Below are positions 24,911-33,542 of a stretch of 64,000 nucleotides of DNA, one piece after another; position 1 is the first letter of the stretch; every line of letters begins with the position of its first letter. The notes beneath the pieces were generated by a model. It was given only the letters and a program-made list of their open reading frames with translations. It was not told the DNA's origin and made no database searches. The DNA is taken from positions 372,001 through 436,000 of the forward strand of contig NZ_VTWH01000003.1 of assembly GCF_008369445.1 (NCBI RefSeq), read 5' to 3'. A program made the translations under genes and the position numbers. Source of the stretch: Aureimonas fodinaquatilis (GTDB taxonomy: Bacteria > Pseudomonadota > Alphaproteobacteria > Rhizobiales > Rhizobiaceae).

Positions 24911-25644
24911 CAGACCATCTTTCTCTCAACAAGGGAAATAGCCCCGTAGAAAACAGCGCCCAGAAAGCCGGTAACGAGGATCAGCAGCCAGACACGCACC
25001 GTCTGTTCAAAAAACAGCGCCTGCAGAAGCATGACACCAAGACCAACGGTGTCGCCAAACCATTCACCAACAATAGCTCCGGCCAGACTGAGGGAAATGC
25101 CGACGCGAAGGCCGACCATGATGGCAGGAAGCGCGGTTGGCAGCGCCAGCTTGATGAACAATGTCCAATAGGATGCGCCGAAACTGCGCATCAGGTCGAT
25201 TTTGGCAACGTCGCAGGATTGCAGGCCGCGCAAAGTGCTGAGCGCCACTGGAAAAAACGTCAGGTAAAAAGAAATGACGACTTTCGACAGGATGCTGTTG
25301 CCAAACCAGATGACGACAATAGCGCCGAATGCGATGACCGGAATGGTTTGGGACACGATGAAAATCGGCAGCAGCAACCGTTCGGCCAGCCGCACATAAT
25401 TGAACAATATGCCGAACAGAATGCCGACAACCGCACCGGTTGCAAAGCCAAGCAGAGTTTCAATCGCAGTGCGCAACAGGCCTCGGGCCAGATCTGTCGA
25501 GACGGAGGCTCCGTCCTGATAAATTGCGTAAAGCGAGGGCAGATAGCGCGGAGATATCTGGAACAGGTGAACACTCGCCTCCCAGATCAAGGCCGTAATC
25601 ACAAGACCCAATATGGCATGATAACGAGTGGACATCGCGTTCAC
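24895..25644 (-). CDS. ABC transporter permease 1 (NMT1/THI5-type importer)
   Basis: A 249-residue permease related to its neighbour but clearly a separate sequence. It begins MNAMSTRYHAILGLVITALI; its EAA-type loop is KIDLMRSFGASYWTLFIKL. The ATG overlaps the stop of the ATPase gene by 4 bases. Together with the second permease it should form a heterodimeric channel. Substrate cannot be judged from the permease; relatives carry hydroxymethylpyrimidine precursors, riboflavin, sulfonates or aromatic acids. Confidence 0.87.
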   Translation of the reverse strand: MNAMSTRYHAILGLVITALIWEASVHLFQISPRYLPSLYAIYQDGASVSTDLARGLLRTAIETLLGFATGAVVGILFGILFNYVRLAERLLLPIFIVSQTIPVIAFGAIVVIWFGNSILSKVVISFYLTFFPVALSTLRGLQSCDVAKIDLMRSFGASYWTLFIKLALPTALPAIMVGLRVGISLSLAGAIVGEWFGDTVGLGVMLLQALFFEQTVRVWLLILVTGFLGAVFYGAISLVERKMVWWNTN

Positions 25645-26486
25645 GTTGCACCTGCAACATTGAAGGTCTTCATGCTTTCTTCTTCAACGCTGGCCAGGAG
25701 GCGGCGTTTGATGTCCATAAACTCCGGCGTGGTGACAATGTCGGTGTCTCGCGGGCGCGGAAGTGAAATCGTCTCGACAGATTTCACGGTACCGGGCCGG
25801 GCGGTCATCACCACCACTTTGTCCCCCAGAAAAATTGCCTCATCAATGTCATGGGTGATGAACAGAACTGTGCGCTTGTGCCTCATCCAGATGTCGAGCA
25901 GCCATTTCTGCATCATCATCCGCGTCAGCGCATCCAGCGCGCCGAACGGCTCGTCCAGCAAAATCAGGTCGCGTTCGAACAGGAATGTGCGCATGAGGGC
26001 AACGCGCTGGCGCATGCCACCGGACAATTCATGCGGATATTTGTCTTGAAACCCATCCAGCCCGAATTCCGGAAACAGCGCCTGCGCCCTTTTGCGCGCT
26101 TCCGATTTGCGAACACCTTCAACTTCCAGCGCCAGTGCAGCGTTGTCCAGAACGGTGCGCCATGCAAACAGCAGGTCGCGTTGCGGCATGAAAGACACCT
26201 TGCCCAGCAGGTCGTCACCGCGCTGCGCCTTGCCGTTCAGCGTTACGACACCGTCATCGTCCGGGGAGGTCAGGCCGGCAATAATGTTGAACAGCGTGGA
26301 TTTTCCACAGCCGGAAGGTCCGATCAACGTCACAAACTCGCCCTGACTGATGGTCAGGTTCAGGTCTTTGACGGCAACGGTTTCCGACCCCTTGCCCTTG
26401 AAGCGTTTCCAGACACCCTCAAGTGTCAGGAGCGAGGGCGTTTGCCCTCGCTCGTCGGGCTGATGCAACTTGTGAATAGTAGCCAT
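25641..26486 (-). CDS. ABC transporter ATP-binding protein (NMT1/THI5-type importer)
   Basis: A 281-residue ATPase. Walker A is LIGPSGCGKST, the Q-loop is FMPQRDLLFAWRT, the signature LSGGMRQRVALMR and Walker B LILLDEPFGALD, with the H-loop in FITHDIDEA. The ATG at 26486 is preceded by GGAG at 9 bases; a TTG 5 codons upstream is less likely. It lies between the binding-protein gene and two permeases, so the order is binding protein, ATPase, permease, permease. Confidence 0.92.
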   Translation of the reverse strand: MATIHKLHQPDERGQTPSLLTLEGVWKRFKGKGSETVAVKDLNLTISQGEFVTLIGPSGCGKSTLFNIIAGLTSPDDDGVVTLNGKAQRGDDLLGKVSFMPQRDLLFAWRTVLDNAALALEVEGVRKSEARKRAQALFPEFGLDGFQDKYPHELSGGMRQRVALMRTFLFERDLILLDEPFGALDALTRMMMQKWLLDIWMRHKRTVLFITHDIDEAIFLGDKVVVMTARPGTVKSVETISLPRPRDTDIVTTPEFMDIKRRLLASVEEESMKTFNVAGAT

Positions 26487-26515
26487 GCGGCTGTTCTCCA
26501 ATTGATCAGCGGATT

Positions 26516-27529
26516 TTATTCAGCAACCTTCTTGCTTTCGGCCGGTGTTTTTTCCCAGAAGCTGGTGTCAAACGCGGCTGAAAGGTCTACCGGGGCTTTC
26601 AACCCTTCAAACGCGACAAGGTTATCCTGCACAGCGGAGATGCTTTCCAGGTCAATGGCTCCGAGGCCTTCATCCTTGCCCCTGCGCACCACCATTAGCT
26701 TTTCCAGTTCATCCAGCATCAGTTCCTGATGGCGACGCTCAAGCCCGGTGCCAGACTTCAGCACGGTATCGATGGTTTCTTCCTTGTTCTCAAAGGCATA
26801 TTTCCAGCCCTTCAAGGTTGCCTCAACAAACGCCTGCACAACTTCCGGCTTGTCGCGGATCATCTGTTCGGATGTTGCTATTGCATCCTGCTGCGAAATG
26901 ACGCCGGAATCCCCCGGATAGAACAGCCTGATATTGTTGATACCACCTTCACGCAGCACGTTCAGCTCGTTGTAGGTTGTGACCATGGCCACATCGAATT
27001 GCTTTTCGATAAAGGGCTGCATGGAAAATGGTTGCGAAACGATATCGACGTCGGCCTGATCAACATCTTCCGCTGCCAGCATGGAAAACAGCGTGTATTG
27101 CGGCCCTGCAAACCAGGTCGCAACTCTCTTGCCCTTGAAGTCCTGCACAGATTCAATGCCGCTATCGTCATAGGCAACGAATGCGTGCGGAGAAATCTGC
27201 TGCAACATGCCAACGGCCACCAGCGGCAGGCCCTTTTCGCGGGAAAACAGAATGACTTCCGTGCCACCAAGGATGCCGAATGTATCCGAGCCGGATGCCA
27301 CAAGTGTTTCCGGCGCAATGTTGGGCCCGCCCGGATTGATGGTGACATCCAGCCCGGCATCTTTGTAGAAGCCTTTTTCCTGAGCCATGTAGACCCCGGC
27401 AAACTGGGCTTGCGGAAGCCACTTCAAACGGACGGAGACTGCTTCGGCGGCTGAAGCAAGATCTGTGGCGAATATACCCAGGGCCAGAGTCAGGCCCATG
27501 GTGAGTGCGGAGTATTTGTGTCGGCTCAT
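26516..27529 (-). CDS. NMT1/THI5-like substrate-binding protein
   Basis: A 337-residue exported protein. The signal peptide ends ASAAEA near residue 30. The mature N-terminus, VRLKWLPQAQFAGVYMAQ, then EKGFYKDAGLDVTI, is the hallmark of the THI5/NMT1-like group, which includes ThiY (formylaminopyrimidine) and RibY (riboflavin). No TPP or FMN riboswitch is visible upstream, so vitamin regulation is not supported. It heads a four-gene importer operon and is divergent from an amidase gene; an amide or a related small nitrogen compound is a possible ligand. Confidence 0.88.
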   Translation of the reverse strand: MSRHKYSALTMGLTLALGIFATDLASAAEAVSVRLKWLPQAQFAGVYMAQEKGFYKDAGLDVTINPGGPNIAPETLVASGSDTFGILGGTEVILFSREKGLPLVAVGMLQQISPHAFVAYDDSGIESVQDFKGKRVATWFAGPQYTLFSMLAAEDVDQADVDIVSQPFSMQPFIEKQFDVAMVTTYNELNVLREGGINNIRLFYPGDSGVISQQDAIATSEQMIRDKPEVVQAFVEATLKGWKYAFENKEETIDTVLKSGTGLERRHQELMLDELEKLMVVRRGKDEGLGAIDLESISAVQDNLVAFEGLKAPVDLSAAFDTSFWEKTPAESKKVAE

Positions 27530-27671
27530 AATTCCGTGTCTCCACTATTCTGGTTGTGATCCTGTGTTTTGATATGCGGCTGCAATTTCCTCTCTGCCAT
27601 CGCCCATTCTACGGGCGTCAGGGTTGATGGCAGGACTTTCGAATGAATGCTGCACTGACTTACATGAGTGA

Positions 27672-27702
27672 GCATATGCACAATGATATTTTGTGTATAT
27701 GC
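27672..27702. promoter_or_regulatory. GCATATRCACAA dyad upstream of the amidase gene
   Basis: GCATATGCACAA (27672-27683) and TTGTGTATATGC (27691-27702) match at 11 of 12 positions around a 7-base spacer. The layout and half-site (GCATA...ACA) resemble the dyad at 30367-30395 between the FMN dehydrogenase and alpha/beta hydrolase genes. TGTATACA-type dyads are common sites of GntR/FCD regulators. Confidence 0.5.
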
Positions 27703-27759
27703 TTTTCACATACCGGTAGACAAAATATTGCTTTTACCATGCCAGATATCGAGGTTCGC

Positions 27760-29166
27760 ATGTCGCAACTAGCAAGCATGAGCCTTACTGAAACCGCAGA
27801 AGCCATTCGAACAGGAGCAATAACGCCAGTATCCGTGGTTGAAGCGTACCTGTCCCGCATTGCTGAACTGGATGGTCAACTGCACAGTTTTGCTACTGTT
27901 GCTGCCGATCGAGCGCTTGTGCAAGCCCATAATGCAACCCGGGAAATTTGTAATGGTCAGTGGCGGGGATTGCTGCACGGCATACCGCTGGGCCTGAAGG
28001 ATGCGATCTATACAACAGAGATCAAAACCGGCCTTGGCAGCCCGGTTTTCACGGACTGGCACGCTCCGCACAACGCAACTGTCGTTACCCGCATTGAGCA
28101 GGCAGGTGGCATTGTCATCGGCAAGCTGACGCTGACGGAAGGCGTTTACGCAGACCATCATCCAACCACCGAGGCGCCCGTCAACCCGTGGGGTCCGGCG
28201 CACTGGACCGGCACGTCATCCAGCGGGGCAGGGGTGGCCGTTGCTGCCGGCTTATGCCTTGGCTCACTTGGCACAGACACAGGCGGCTCCATTCGCCTGC
28301 CATCCTCCTGCTGCGGAGTGGTGGGCATCAAGCCAACCTGGGGCCGTGTCAGCAGATACGGGGTTTTCCCACTCGCGGAATCGCTTGATCACGTTGGGCC
28401 CATGTGTCGAACGGTTGCCGACAGCGCGGCCATGCTGGGCGCAATTGCCGGAGCAGACAGTGCCGATCCGACAGCAAGTCTGGCGCCTGTGCCGGATTAT
28501 ATGGCCACATTGGATGATGGAATTGCCGGTCGAAGAATTGGCATTGACTGGAGGTATATCCGCTCCCGTTCAACTGATGAGGTGGTGGCGTCCATTGAAG
28601 CGGTTCTTTCGGTTGTGACCCGGCTGGGGGCAGAGATCGTGCCGGTTTCATTTCCGGACCCGGATGATATTTTGCGTGGCTGGGCGGTGGAATGTGCTGT
28701 GGAAGCGGCAATTGCCCACGAAGGGCTCTACCCTGAACAGAAGCACAATTATGGGCCGCGGCTGACAGCACTGCTGGAGCGTGGTCACAAGTTCGATGCA
28801 ATGACACTGGCCCGCGCGCAAAAAAGTCGCCGCGACTTTCAAGGCATTGTCAGTCGCCTGTTTGCCGATGTCGACATGCTGATTGTGCCGGGCCTGCCGG
28901 TTGCCGGGCCGACAATGGACCATATGGCCAGCCTTGGCGAAGATCCGGCAGCGATTCTGGCGATTGGTCCGTTCACTGCCCCGTTTGATGTGTCCTTACA
29001 TCCAACCATCACCGTGCCTTGCGGCTTCAGTGACAGAGGCATTCCGATCGGGTTTCAGTTTGTCGGCCCGTATTTTTCGGAAGCGCTGTTGTGCACTGCC
29101 GGTCATGCCTATCAGACCGCGACGGACTGGCACCATCGGCGGCCTGTTCTGCCGCTAGAGCTTTAG
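27760..29166 (+). CDS. Amidase signature family enzyme
   Basis: A 468-residue amidohydrolase. The Ser-cisSer-Lys triad is visible: K80 in GIPLGLKDAIYT, S153 in WTGTSSSGAGVA and S177 in GTDTGGSIRLPSS, with the 24-residue Ser-Ser spacing of the family. The ATG at 27760 follows GAGG at 5 bases; upstream in-frame starts would place coding sequence over the operator-like dyad. Members hydrolyse aliphatic or aromatic amides, including mandelamide, or transfer ammonia in GatA. There are no gatB/gatC neighbours and nearby genes are catabolic, so a free-standing amidase is favoured. No signal peptide is present. Confidence 0.88.
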   Translation: MSQLASMSLTETAEAIRTGAITPVSVVEAYLSRIAELDGQLHSFATVAADRALVQAHNATREICNGQWRGLLHGIPLGLKDAIYTTEIKTGLGSPVFTDWHAPHNATVVTRIEQAGGIVIGKLTLTEGVYADHHPTTEAPVNPWGPAHWTGTSSSGAGVAVAAGLCLGSLGTDTGGSIRLPSSCCGVVGIKPTWGRVSRYGVFPLAESLDHVGPMCRTVADSAAMLGAIAGADSADPTASLAPVPDYMATLDDGIAGRRIGIDWRYIRSRSTDEVVASIEAVLSVVTRLGAEIVPVSFPDPDDILRGWAVECAVEAAIAHEGLYPEQKHNYGPRLTALLERGHKFDAMTLARAQKSRRDFQGIVSRLFADVDMLIVPGLPVAGPTMDHMASLGEDPAAILAIGPFTAPFDVSLHPTITVPCGFSDRGIPIGFQFVGPYFSEALLCTAGHAYQTATDWHHRRPVLPLEL

Positions 29167-29169
29167 CAA

Positions 29170-30321
29170 TTACAGGGCTGAAGCGTTCTTAAAAAGATGT
29201 TCGGGGCGTATGTCTGCAAGCGTTGGCGCGCCCAGCTGCGCCATAGTGGCCATCAGCTCTTCCTGCAGCAGGTCTATCGTCACATTGGCGTTTTCCGGCC
29301 CGTGGGCGGCAATGCCATAAAGAAAAGCCCGGCCAGCCAACACAAAGCTGGCGCCTGCGGCAAGAGCCTTGGCAATATGTTCGCCGGATCGCACGCCGCC
29401 ATCAAAGACAATCGGATAATCCGGCCCGGTTGCGGCGCGGATGGCTGGCAGCGCTTCAATGGTCGCGATGCAACCTTCCAACTGCCGGCCGCCATGGTTT
29501 GAAATGGCAATTGCGTCCAGGCCAATGGCCTTTGCACGTTCGGCGTCTTCCGGCGACATGATACCCTTGGCGATCAGATGGCGCGGCCAGCGGTCGCGAA
29601 GCCGCTTTAAATGCTCCCAGTCGAGACGGCCGGTTGATTGCGACGACATATGTGCGGCCAGAGATTGTGCGCCGCTGCCCTTTGGTGCGTAGGGTGCAAT
29701 GGTTTCCAGCCTTGGCATGCCGTTTCGCAAAGTGGCCAGTGACCATTGCGGGCGGGATGCAACATCGAGCGCCAGCCGGAGTGACGGGCGGAACGGCAGG
29801 CCAAAATTGTTGGTGATATCACGCAGGCGGCGGGCGGGCCGGGGCACATCAACGGTTACCATCAGAACGTCATAGCCGGCATTGTCGGCGCGGGCCACAA
29901 GGTCATCGGCCACGGCGGGGTCGCGAGCATAATAAAGCTGGAACCATGCATTGTCGGGGGAGGCCTCTTTCAGCCGTTCAAGCGACGTGGTGCCTGCCGT
30001 GGACAGTGTATAGGGAATATTGGCAAAGGCCGCGGCGCGCGCCATGGCAATTTCCGCTCCCGGCCAGACCATGCCGGACATCCCGATAGGCGCAACGCCA
30101 AAGGGCATGGCCCATTGCCGGCCCAGAAAACGGCATTGGGTGTCAATTGTGTCGACATCTACCAAAGCGCGGGGAATGAAGCGCAGATCGTCCAAAGCTT
30201 CCCGATTGCGGCGCAAACCGGATTCATTTCCTGCACCGCCGTCGAGAAAATCGAAAATCATTCTGGGTATGCGTTTGGAAGCGCGGCGACGCAGATCATC
30301 AATCGAAACAGCTTTGATCAT
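29170..30321 (-). CDS. FMN-dependent alpha-hydroxy-acid dehydrogenase/oxidase (LldD family)
   Basis: A 383-residue FMN barrel enzyme that oxidises L-lactate, mandelate, glycolate or similar 2-hydroxyacids. The active-site block AISNHGGRQLEG holds the catalytic H276 and R279; FQLYYARDP includes the conserved Tyr near 130, and FGVAPIGMSGMVWPGAE is the family's FMN-phosphate region. The ATG at 30321 is 9 bases after GAGG; an ATG two codons earlier is also possible. The gene ends 4 bases from the convergent amidase gene and diverges from an alpha/beta hydrolase across a good dyad. Together with the amidase this would allow use of a 2-hydroxy-amide. Confidence 0.88.
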   Translation of the reverse strand: MIKAVSIDDLRRRASKRIPRMIFDFLDGGAGNESGLRRNREALDDLRFIPRALVDVDTIDTQCRFLGRQWAMPFGVAPIGMSGMVWPGAEIAMARAAAFANIPYTLSTAGTTSLERLKEASPDNAWFQLYYARDPAVADDLVARADNAGYDVLMVTVDVPRPARRLRDITNNFGLPFRPSLRLALDVASRPQWSLATLRNGMPRLETIAPYAPKGSGAQSLAAHMSSQSTGRLDWEHLKRLRDRWPRHLIAKGIMSPEDAERAKAIGLDAIAISNHGGRQLEGCIATIEALPAIRAATGPDYPIVFDGGVRSGEHIAKALAAGASFVLAGRAFLYGIAAHGPENANVTIDLLQEELMATMAQLGAPTLADIRPEHLFKNASAL

Positions 30322-30366
30322 TCCCATATTCCTCAACCGGGCATTTTGGCGCATGCTGGAGTTTGA

Positions 30367-30395
30367 GGTATACAATAATTTTTGTATTGTATGCC
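30367..30395. promoter_or_regulatory. Operator-like dyad in the divergent dehydrogenase/hydrolase region
   Basis: GGTATACAATA (30367-30377) and TATTGTATGCC (30385-30395) match at 10 of 11 positions around a 7-base spacer. It lies midway between two divergent start codons, a typical place for a shared repressor site, and its layout matches the dyad at 27672-27702. Confidence 0.5.
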
Positions 30396-30441
30396 AGACC
30401 TTTGATTCACATGTGCCAATTTTAGTTGAGCTTGGAGAGCG

Positions 30442-31242
30442 ATGAGCGGGAGTTGCGGTCAATTGGCAGTCACAGGCTCTGCACAGGCATCTTATGGCGG
30501 AACGGTCAGCTTCACAGATTTCGGCGGTGAAGGTCCGGCGCTGATCTTTGCGCATGGCTGGTGTGGCAGTCAATCATTCTGGACTTCGCAAATCCCCAGC
30601 TTCAGCCAGCACTGCCGAGTGGTCACTTTGGATATGGCCGGGTCCGGCGCGTCCGACCCTTTGCCTGCGGGTGCCGGTCTTCTGGAAATGGCGCAGGGCA
30701 TTCTCGCGGTTGTGGACACATTGGGTCTTCCGCAGGTGACGCTCATTGGCCATTCCATGGGCGGTCCGGTGGCCGTGGAAGCCGCGATCAGGTTGGGCGC
30801 GAGGTGCAACAGGGTCATAGGCGTCGACACCTTCACGGACCCGATGTTCTACTGTCGCCGTCCTGACGAGGAAATTGCCAGCCGCGTGGCTGCATTTTCT
30901 GCTGATTTCCGAGAAGTGACTGAGGCAATGGTCGTCAGGACTGTCAGAGGTGGCAACCAGCCTGCAATTTGCCGGTGGATTGTGCAGGAAATGTGCGGTG
31001 TCAATCAGATGGTTGCGCTGTCGACCCTGCGCAGTCTGTTGGAGTGGGACATCGAAGAGCGTTGGCCTTTGTTGCGCTGTGCGGCCAGCACCATCAATTC
31101 TGCGGAACTGGAGAGTGACGAAGCGATACCCTGCCTTTCACGACTGCCTGTGGTCCATATTGCGGGTTCTGGCCATTTCCCCATGATGGAGTGCCCGGAA
31201 GAGTTCAACAAGGTTCTGAGCGCTGCTATCCCGCGGCGGTAA
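30442..31242 (+). CDS. Alpha/beta hydrolase fold protein
   Basis: A 266-residue hydrolase. The oxyanion region is LIFAHGWCGSQSFW, the nucleophile elbow is LIGHSMGGPVAVEAA with the catalytic Ser, and the C-terminal catalytic His is in VVHIAGSGHFPMMECPEEF. The family includes esterases, lactonases and C-C hydrolases, so substrate is not predictable by sequence alone. It diverges from the FMN dehydrogenase across a shared dyad. No signal peptide is visible. A 13-base-pair hairpin overlaps its stop codon. Confidence 0.85.
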   Translation: MSGSCGQLAVTGSAQASYGGTVSFTDFGGEGPALIFAHGWCGSQSFWTSQIPSFSQHCRVVTLDMAGSGASDPLPAGAGLLEMAQGILAVVDTLGLPQVTLIGHSMGGPVAVEAAIRLGARCNRVIGVDTFTDPMFYCRRPDEEIASRVAAFSADFREVTEAMVVRTVRGGNQPAICRWIVQEMCGVNQMVALSTLRSLLEWDIEERWPLLRCAASTINSAELESDEAIPCLSRLPVVHIAGSGHFPMMECPEEFNKVLSAAIPRR

Positions 31243-31257
31243 ATGCCGCGGGATAGC
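31225..31257. terminator. Long hairpin between convergent genes
   Basis: GCTATCCCGCGGC (31225-31237) pairs perfectly with GCCGCGGGATAGC (31245-31257) around a 7-base loop that contains the stop codon of the alpha/beta hydrolase. No T-run follows on either strand, so it may be a factor-assisted terminator or a message-end protector shared by the two convergent units. Confidence 0.5.
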
Positions 31258-31276
31258 GAGAGCTATGCCATCAGGT

Positions 31277-31978
31277 TTAGCCCAGTTTGTTCTGGAAAGC
31301 TGCAATGCCATCGCGAAGGATTGGGTCGCTATGATAGTAGATCAGGCGCGCGCCCTTTTCGAGCCAGTGATCGACGCGCTCCAGTCTGGTCAGGGTCCCG
31401 CCAATTTTTCCGGCCGCCGTTATTTTCGCCAGAGCAAGCTCTACCATCTCATCGACATCGGCCGGTGGCTCGGATCCGTAAGGCGTAAAGGATGGATAGC
31501 CCATGGATTGTGCAAGATCGTTGGGTCCAAGAAAGAACACATCCACGCCGTCAACTTCAAGCATGCTGTCCAGCTCGTTTTTCACCGTGTCGGCACTTTC
31601 AATCATGCAGACAATCAGGCGATCATCGTAATCTCGCGGACATGCATAGCGCACAGTATCGACAATCTCGCGCGCTTCTGCAGCGGTGTTGACCATCGGC
31701 ACCATCAGCCCGTCGGCACCAACATTGAGATAGCGGATTATGGATGAACGCTGATGTGAATCCGGGCGCACGATAATGGCACCTTGCGCCCCACGAACGA
31801 TCTGGCCGGTTACGCGCACATCCTCATATCCCCATGCGCCATGCTCGCAATCAACGAAAATGGCGTCGGCGCCAAGTTCCGTAAGCCGCCCCGCCAAAGT
31901 TGCCGAGGTTTGATGCGGGTTGATCATTCCGATTGCTTCACCAGCAATGAGTTTCTGCCTGAGTTTGGCGCCTTGCAT
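31277..31978 (-). CDS. HpcH/HpaI family aldolase
   Basis: A 233-residue class II (metal) aldolase of the HpaI/2-keto-deoxy-rhamnonate type. Key segments are FVDCEHGAW (catalytic His), IVRPDS with the substrate-binding Arg, GADGLMVPMVNTAAEA, and CMIESADTVKN with the metal-binding Glu, followed by VFFLGPNDLAQSMG with the metal-binding Asp. It is slightly shorter than the 250-270 residues of most relatives. It would cleave a hydroxy-ketoacid to pyruvate and an aldehyde. It lies 42 bases after the amino-acid importer operon on the same strand and is probably its last gene. Confidence 0.87.
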   Translation of the reverse strand: MQGAKLRQKLIAGEAIGMINPHQTSATLAGRLTELGADAIFVDCEHGAWGYEDVRVTGQIVRGAQGAIIVRPDSHQRSSIIRYLNVGADGLMVPMVNTAAEAREIVDTVRYACPRDYDDRLIVCMIESADTVKNELDSMLEVDGVDVFFLGPNDLAQSMGYPSFTPYGSEPPADVDEMVELALAKITAAGKIGGTLTRLERVDHWLEKGARLIYYHSDPILRDGIAAFQNKLG

Positions 31979-32020
31979 CTGTCTGTCCTTTTGAAATTAT
32001 GAGTTTTAACCACGCTCTGT

Positions 32021-32764
32021 TCAGTTCCGGATCCTTCGCAGGAAATCTCGGGTTCGCTGACTATCGGGGTCTGTGAAGAATTTTTCTGGCGGGTTGATTT
32101 CGACAATCCGTCCTGCATCCATGAACACAATCCGGTCGGCCACTTCCCGCGCGAAGTCCATTTCATGGGTGACAACAACCATTGTCATGTGTTCACGGGC
32201 AAGCTGAACCATGACGTCCAGAACTTCGCGCACCATTTCCGGGTCCAGGGCCGAGGTTGGCTCATCAAACAGCATGATCCGCGGCGACATGCACAATGAG
32301 CGCGCAATGGCCACGCGCTGCTGCTGCCCGCCGGAAAGCTGCCCGGGATATTTATGGGCCTGTTCGGGAATGCGCACCCGCTCCAGAAGTGTCATGGCCT
32401 GTTCTTCCGCAGCGCGTTTGCTCATTCCACGAACGGTGCGGGGCGCGATGGTCAGATTTTCAAGTACACTCAAATGCGGAAACAGGTTGAAGTGCTGAAA
32501 CACCATGCCAACGTCGCTTCGGATCAGGTCGATGCGTTTCATTCCCGGGACAACTTCCTTGCCGTCGACAAGGATATGCCCGCTCTGGTGAGGCTCGAGC
32601 TGATTGATCGTGCGGATCATGGTCGATTTGCCTGATCCGGAAGGCCCGCAGACAGCGACCCTTTCTCCCTCGGCTATTTCCAGATTGATGTCGTAAAGTA
32701 CCTGGTGCGCGCCGTACCATTTGTTGACGCCATTCATAACGACTGCCGGTTTAGCCATGGTCAT
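32021..32764 (-). CDS. Polar amino acid ABC transporter ATP-binding protein (second copy)
   Basis: A 247-residue GlnQ-type ATPase: Walker [13 protein letters not shown]-loop [11 protein letters not shown], signature [13 protein letters not shown], Walker [13 protein letters not shown] and H-loop VVTHEMDFA. The ATG at 32764 overlaps the end of the other GlnQ-type gene by 14 bases; an ATG two codons later is an alternative. A single ATPase normally serves a two-permease importer of this class, so having two distinct ones in tandem is unusual; they could form a heterodimer or serve a second, distant importer. Confidence 0.93.
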   Translation of the reverse strand: MTMAKPAVVMNGVNKWYGAHQVLYDINLEIAEGERVAVCGPSGSGKSTMIRTINQLEPHQSGHILVDGKEVVPGMKRIDLIRSDVGMVFQHFNLFPHLSVLENLTIAPRTVRGMSKRAAEEQAMTLLERVRIPEQAHKYPGQLSGGQQQRVAIARSLCMSPRIMLFDEPTSALDPEMVREVLDVMVQLAREHMTMVVVTHEMDFAREVADRIVFMDAGRIVEINPPEKFFTDPDSQRTRDFLRRIRN

Positions 32765-33542
32765 TTGCGTCACTTTCCCTGAGCGTGCTGACCTCAGAGC
32801 GGCCCAGGTGCGATTGGACGAACCTGCGTGCACTTGCATGTTGCGGGTTTTCAAAAAATTCGGCCGGACGAGCCTTTTCAATTATTTCGCCCGCCTCCAT
32901 CAGCCAGATCCAGTCCGCAACCTCGCGTGCAAAGTTCATCTCATGCGTCACGCAGATCATCGTCATGCCTTCCGCACTGAGATCCTTGATGACTTTGAGA
33001 ACTTCACCAACCATTTCCGGGTCGAGTGCCGAGGTTGGCTCGTCGAAAAGCATGACCTTGGGCTGCATGGACAAGGCTCTGGCAATGGCGACGCGCTGTT
33101 GCTCTCCACCCGAAAGATCAGCCGGCATATAGGCGGCCCGGTGACTAAGCCCCACACGCTCCAGCAACAGGTGCGACCTGCGATGCGCCTCGCCCTTTGA
33201 CAACTTCATCAAACGACGCAAACCGATAGCCACGTTGTCGAGCGCGCTGAGATGCGGAAACAGATTGAAGGACTGGAACACGAAGCCTATGCCGCGCCGC
33301 AAAAGGTTTGCGTCTGTGCCGCGCGCATGCACATCGACACCGTCAACAATGATTTTTCCTTCGCGGATAGGCTCCAACGCGCTGATGGTGCGGATCAGAG
33401 TTGACTTTCCTGAGCCGGAAAGTCCGCACAGCACAATGACTTCGCTGGCGTGCACCGTGCTTGAAACATTCTTCAAAACTTCGAATGAGCCAAAATTCTT
33501 GGACACACTCTCGATGCGGATTACAGGAGCGAGCGCGCTCAT
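32751..33542 (-). CDS. Polar amino acid ABC transporter ATP-binding protein (first copy)
   Basis: A 263-residue GlnQ-type ATPase. Walker A is [11 protein letters not shown] (about 38-48), with L where the partner has P; the Q-loop is [11 protein letters not shown], the signature [13 protein letters not shown] and Walker [13 protein letters not shown]. It overlaps the stop of the preceding permease gene by 4 bases. The C-terminal tail of about 20 residues beyond the usual end ([19 protein letters not shown]) is not shared with the next ATPase. The two copies differ throughout, so this is not a recent duplication. Confidence 0.93.
   Translation of the reverse strand: MSALAPVIRIESVSKNFGSFEVLKNVSSTVHASEVIVLCGLSGSGKSTLIRTISALEPIREGKIIVDGVDVHARGTDANLLRRGIGFVFQSFNLFPHLSALDNVAIGLRRLMKLSKGEAHRRSHLLLERVGLSHRAAYMPADLSGGEQQRVAIARALSMQPKVMLFDEPTSALDPEMVGEVLKVIKDLSAEGMTMICVTHEMNFAREVADWIWLMEAGEIIEKARPAEFFENPQHASARRFVQSHLGRSEVSTLRESDANDHG

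Noticed and set aside
27530-27642. TPP or FMN riboswitch upstream of the NMT1/THI5-type importer
   Set aside because: None of the conserved aptamer blocks was found, so vitamin-precursor regulation is not supported.
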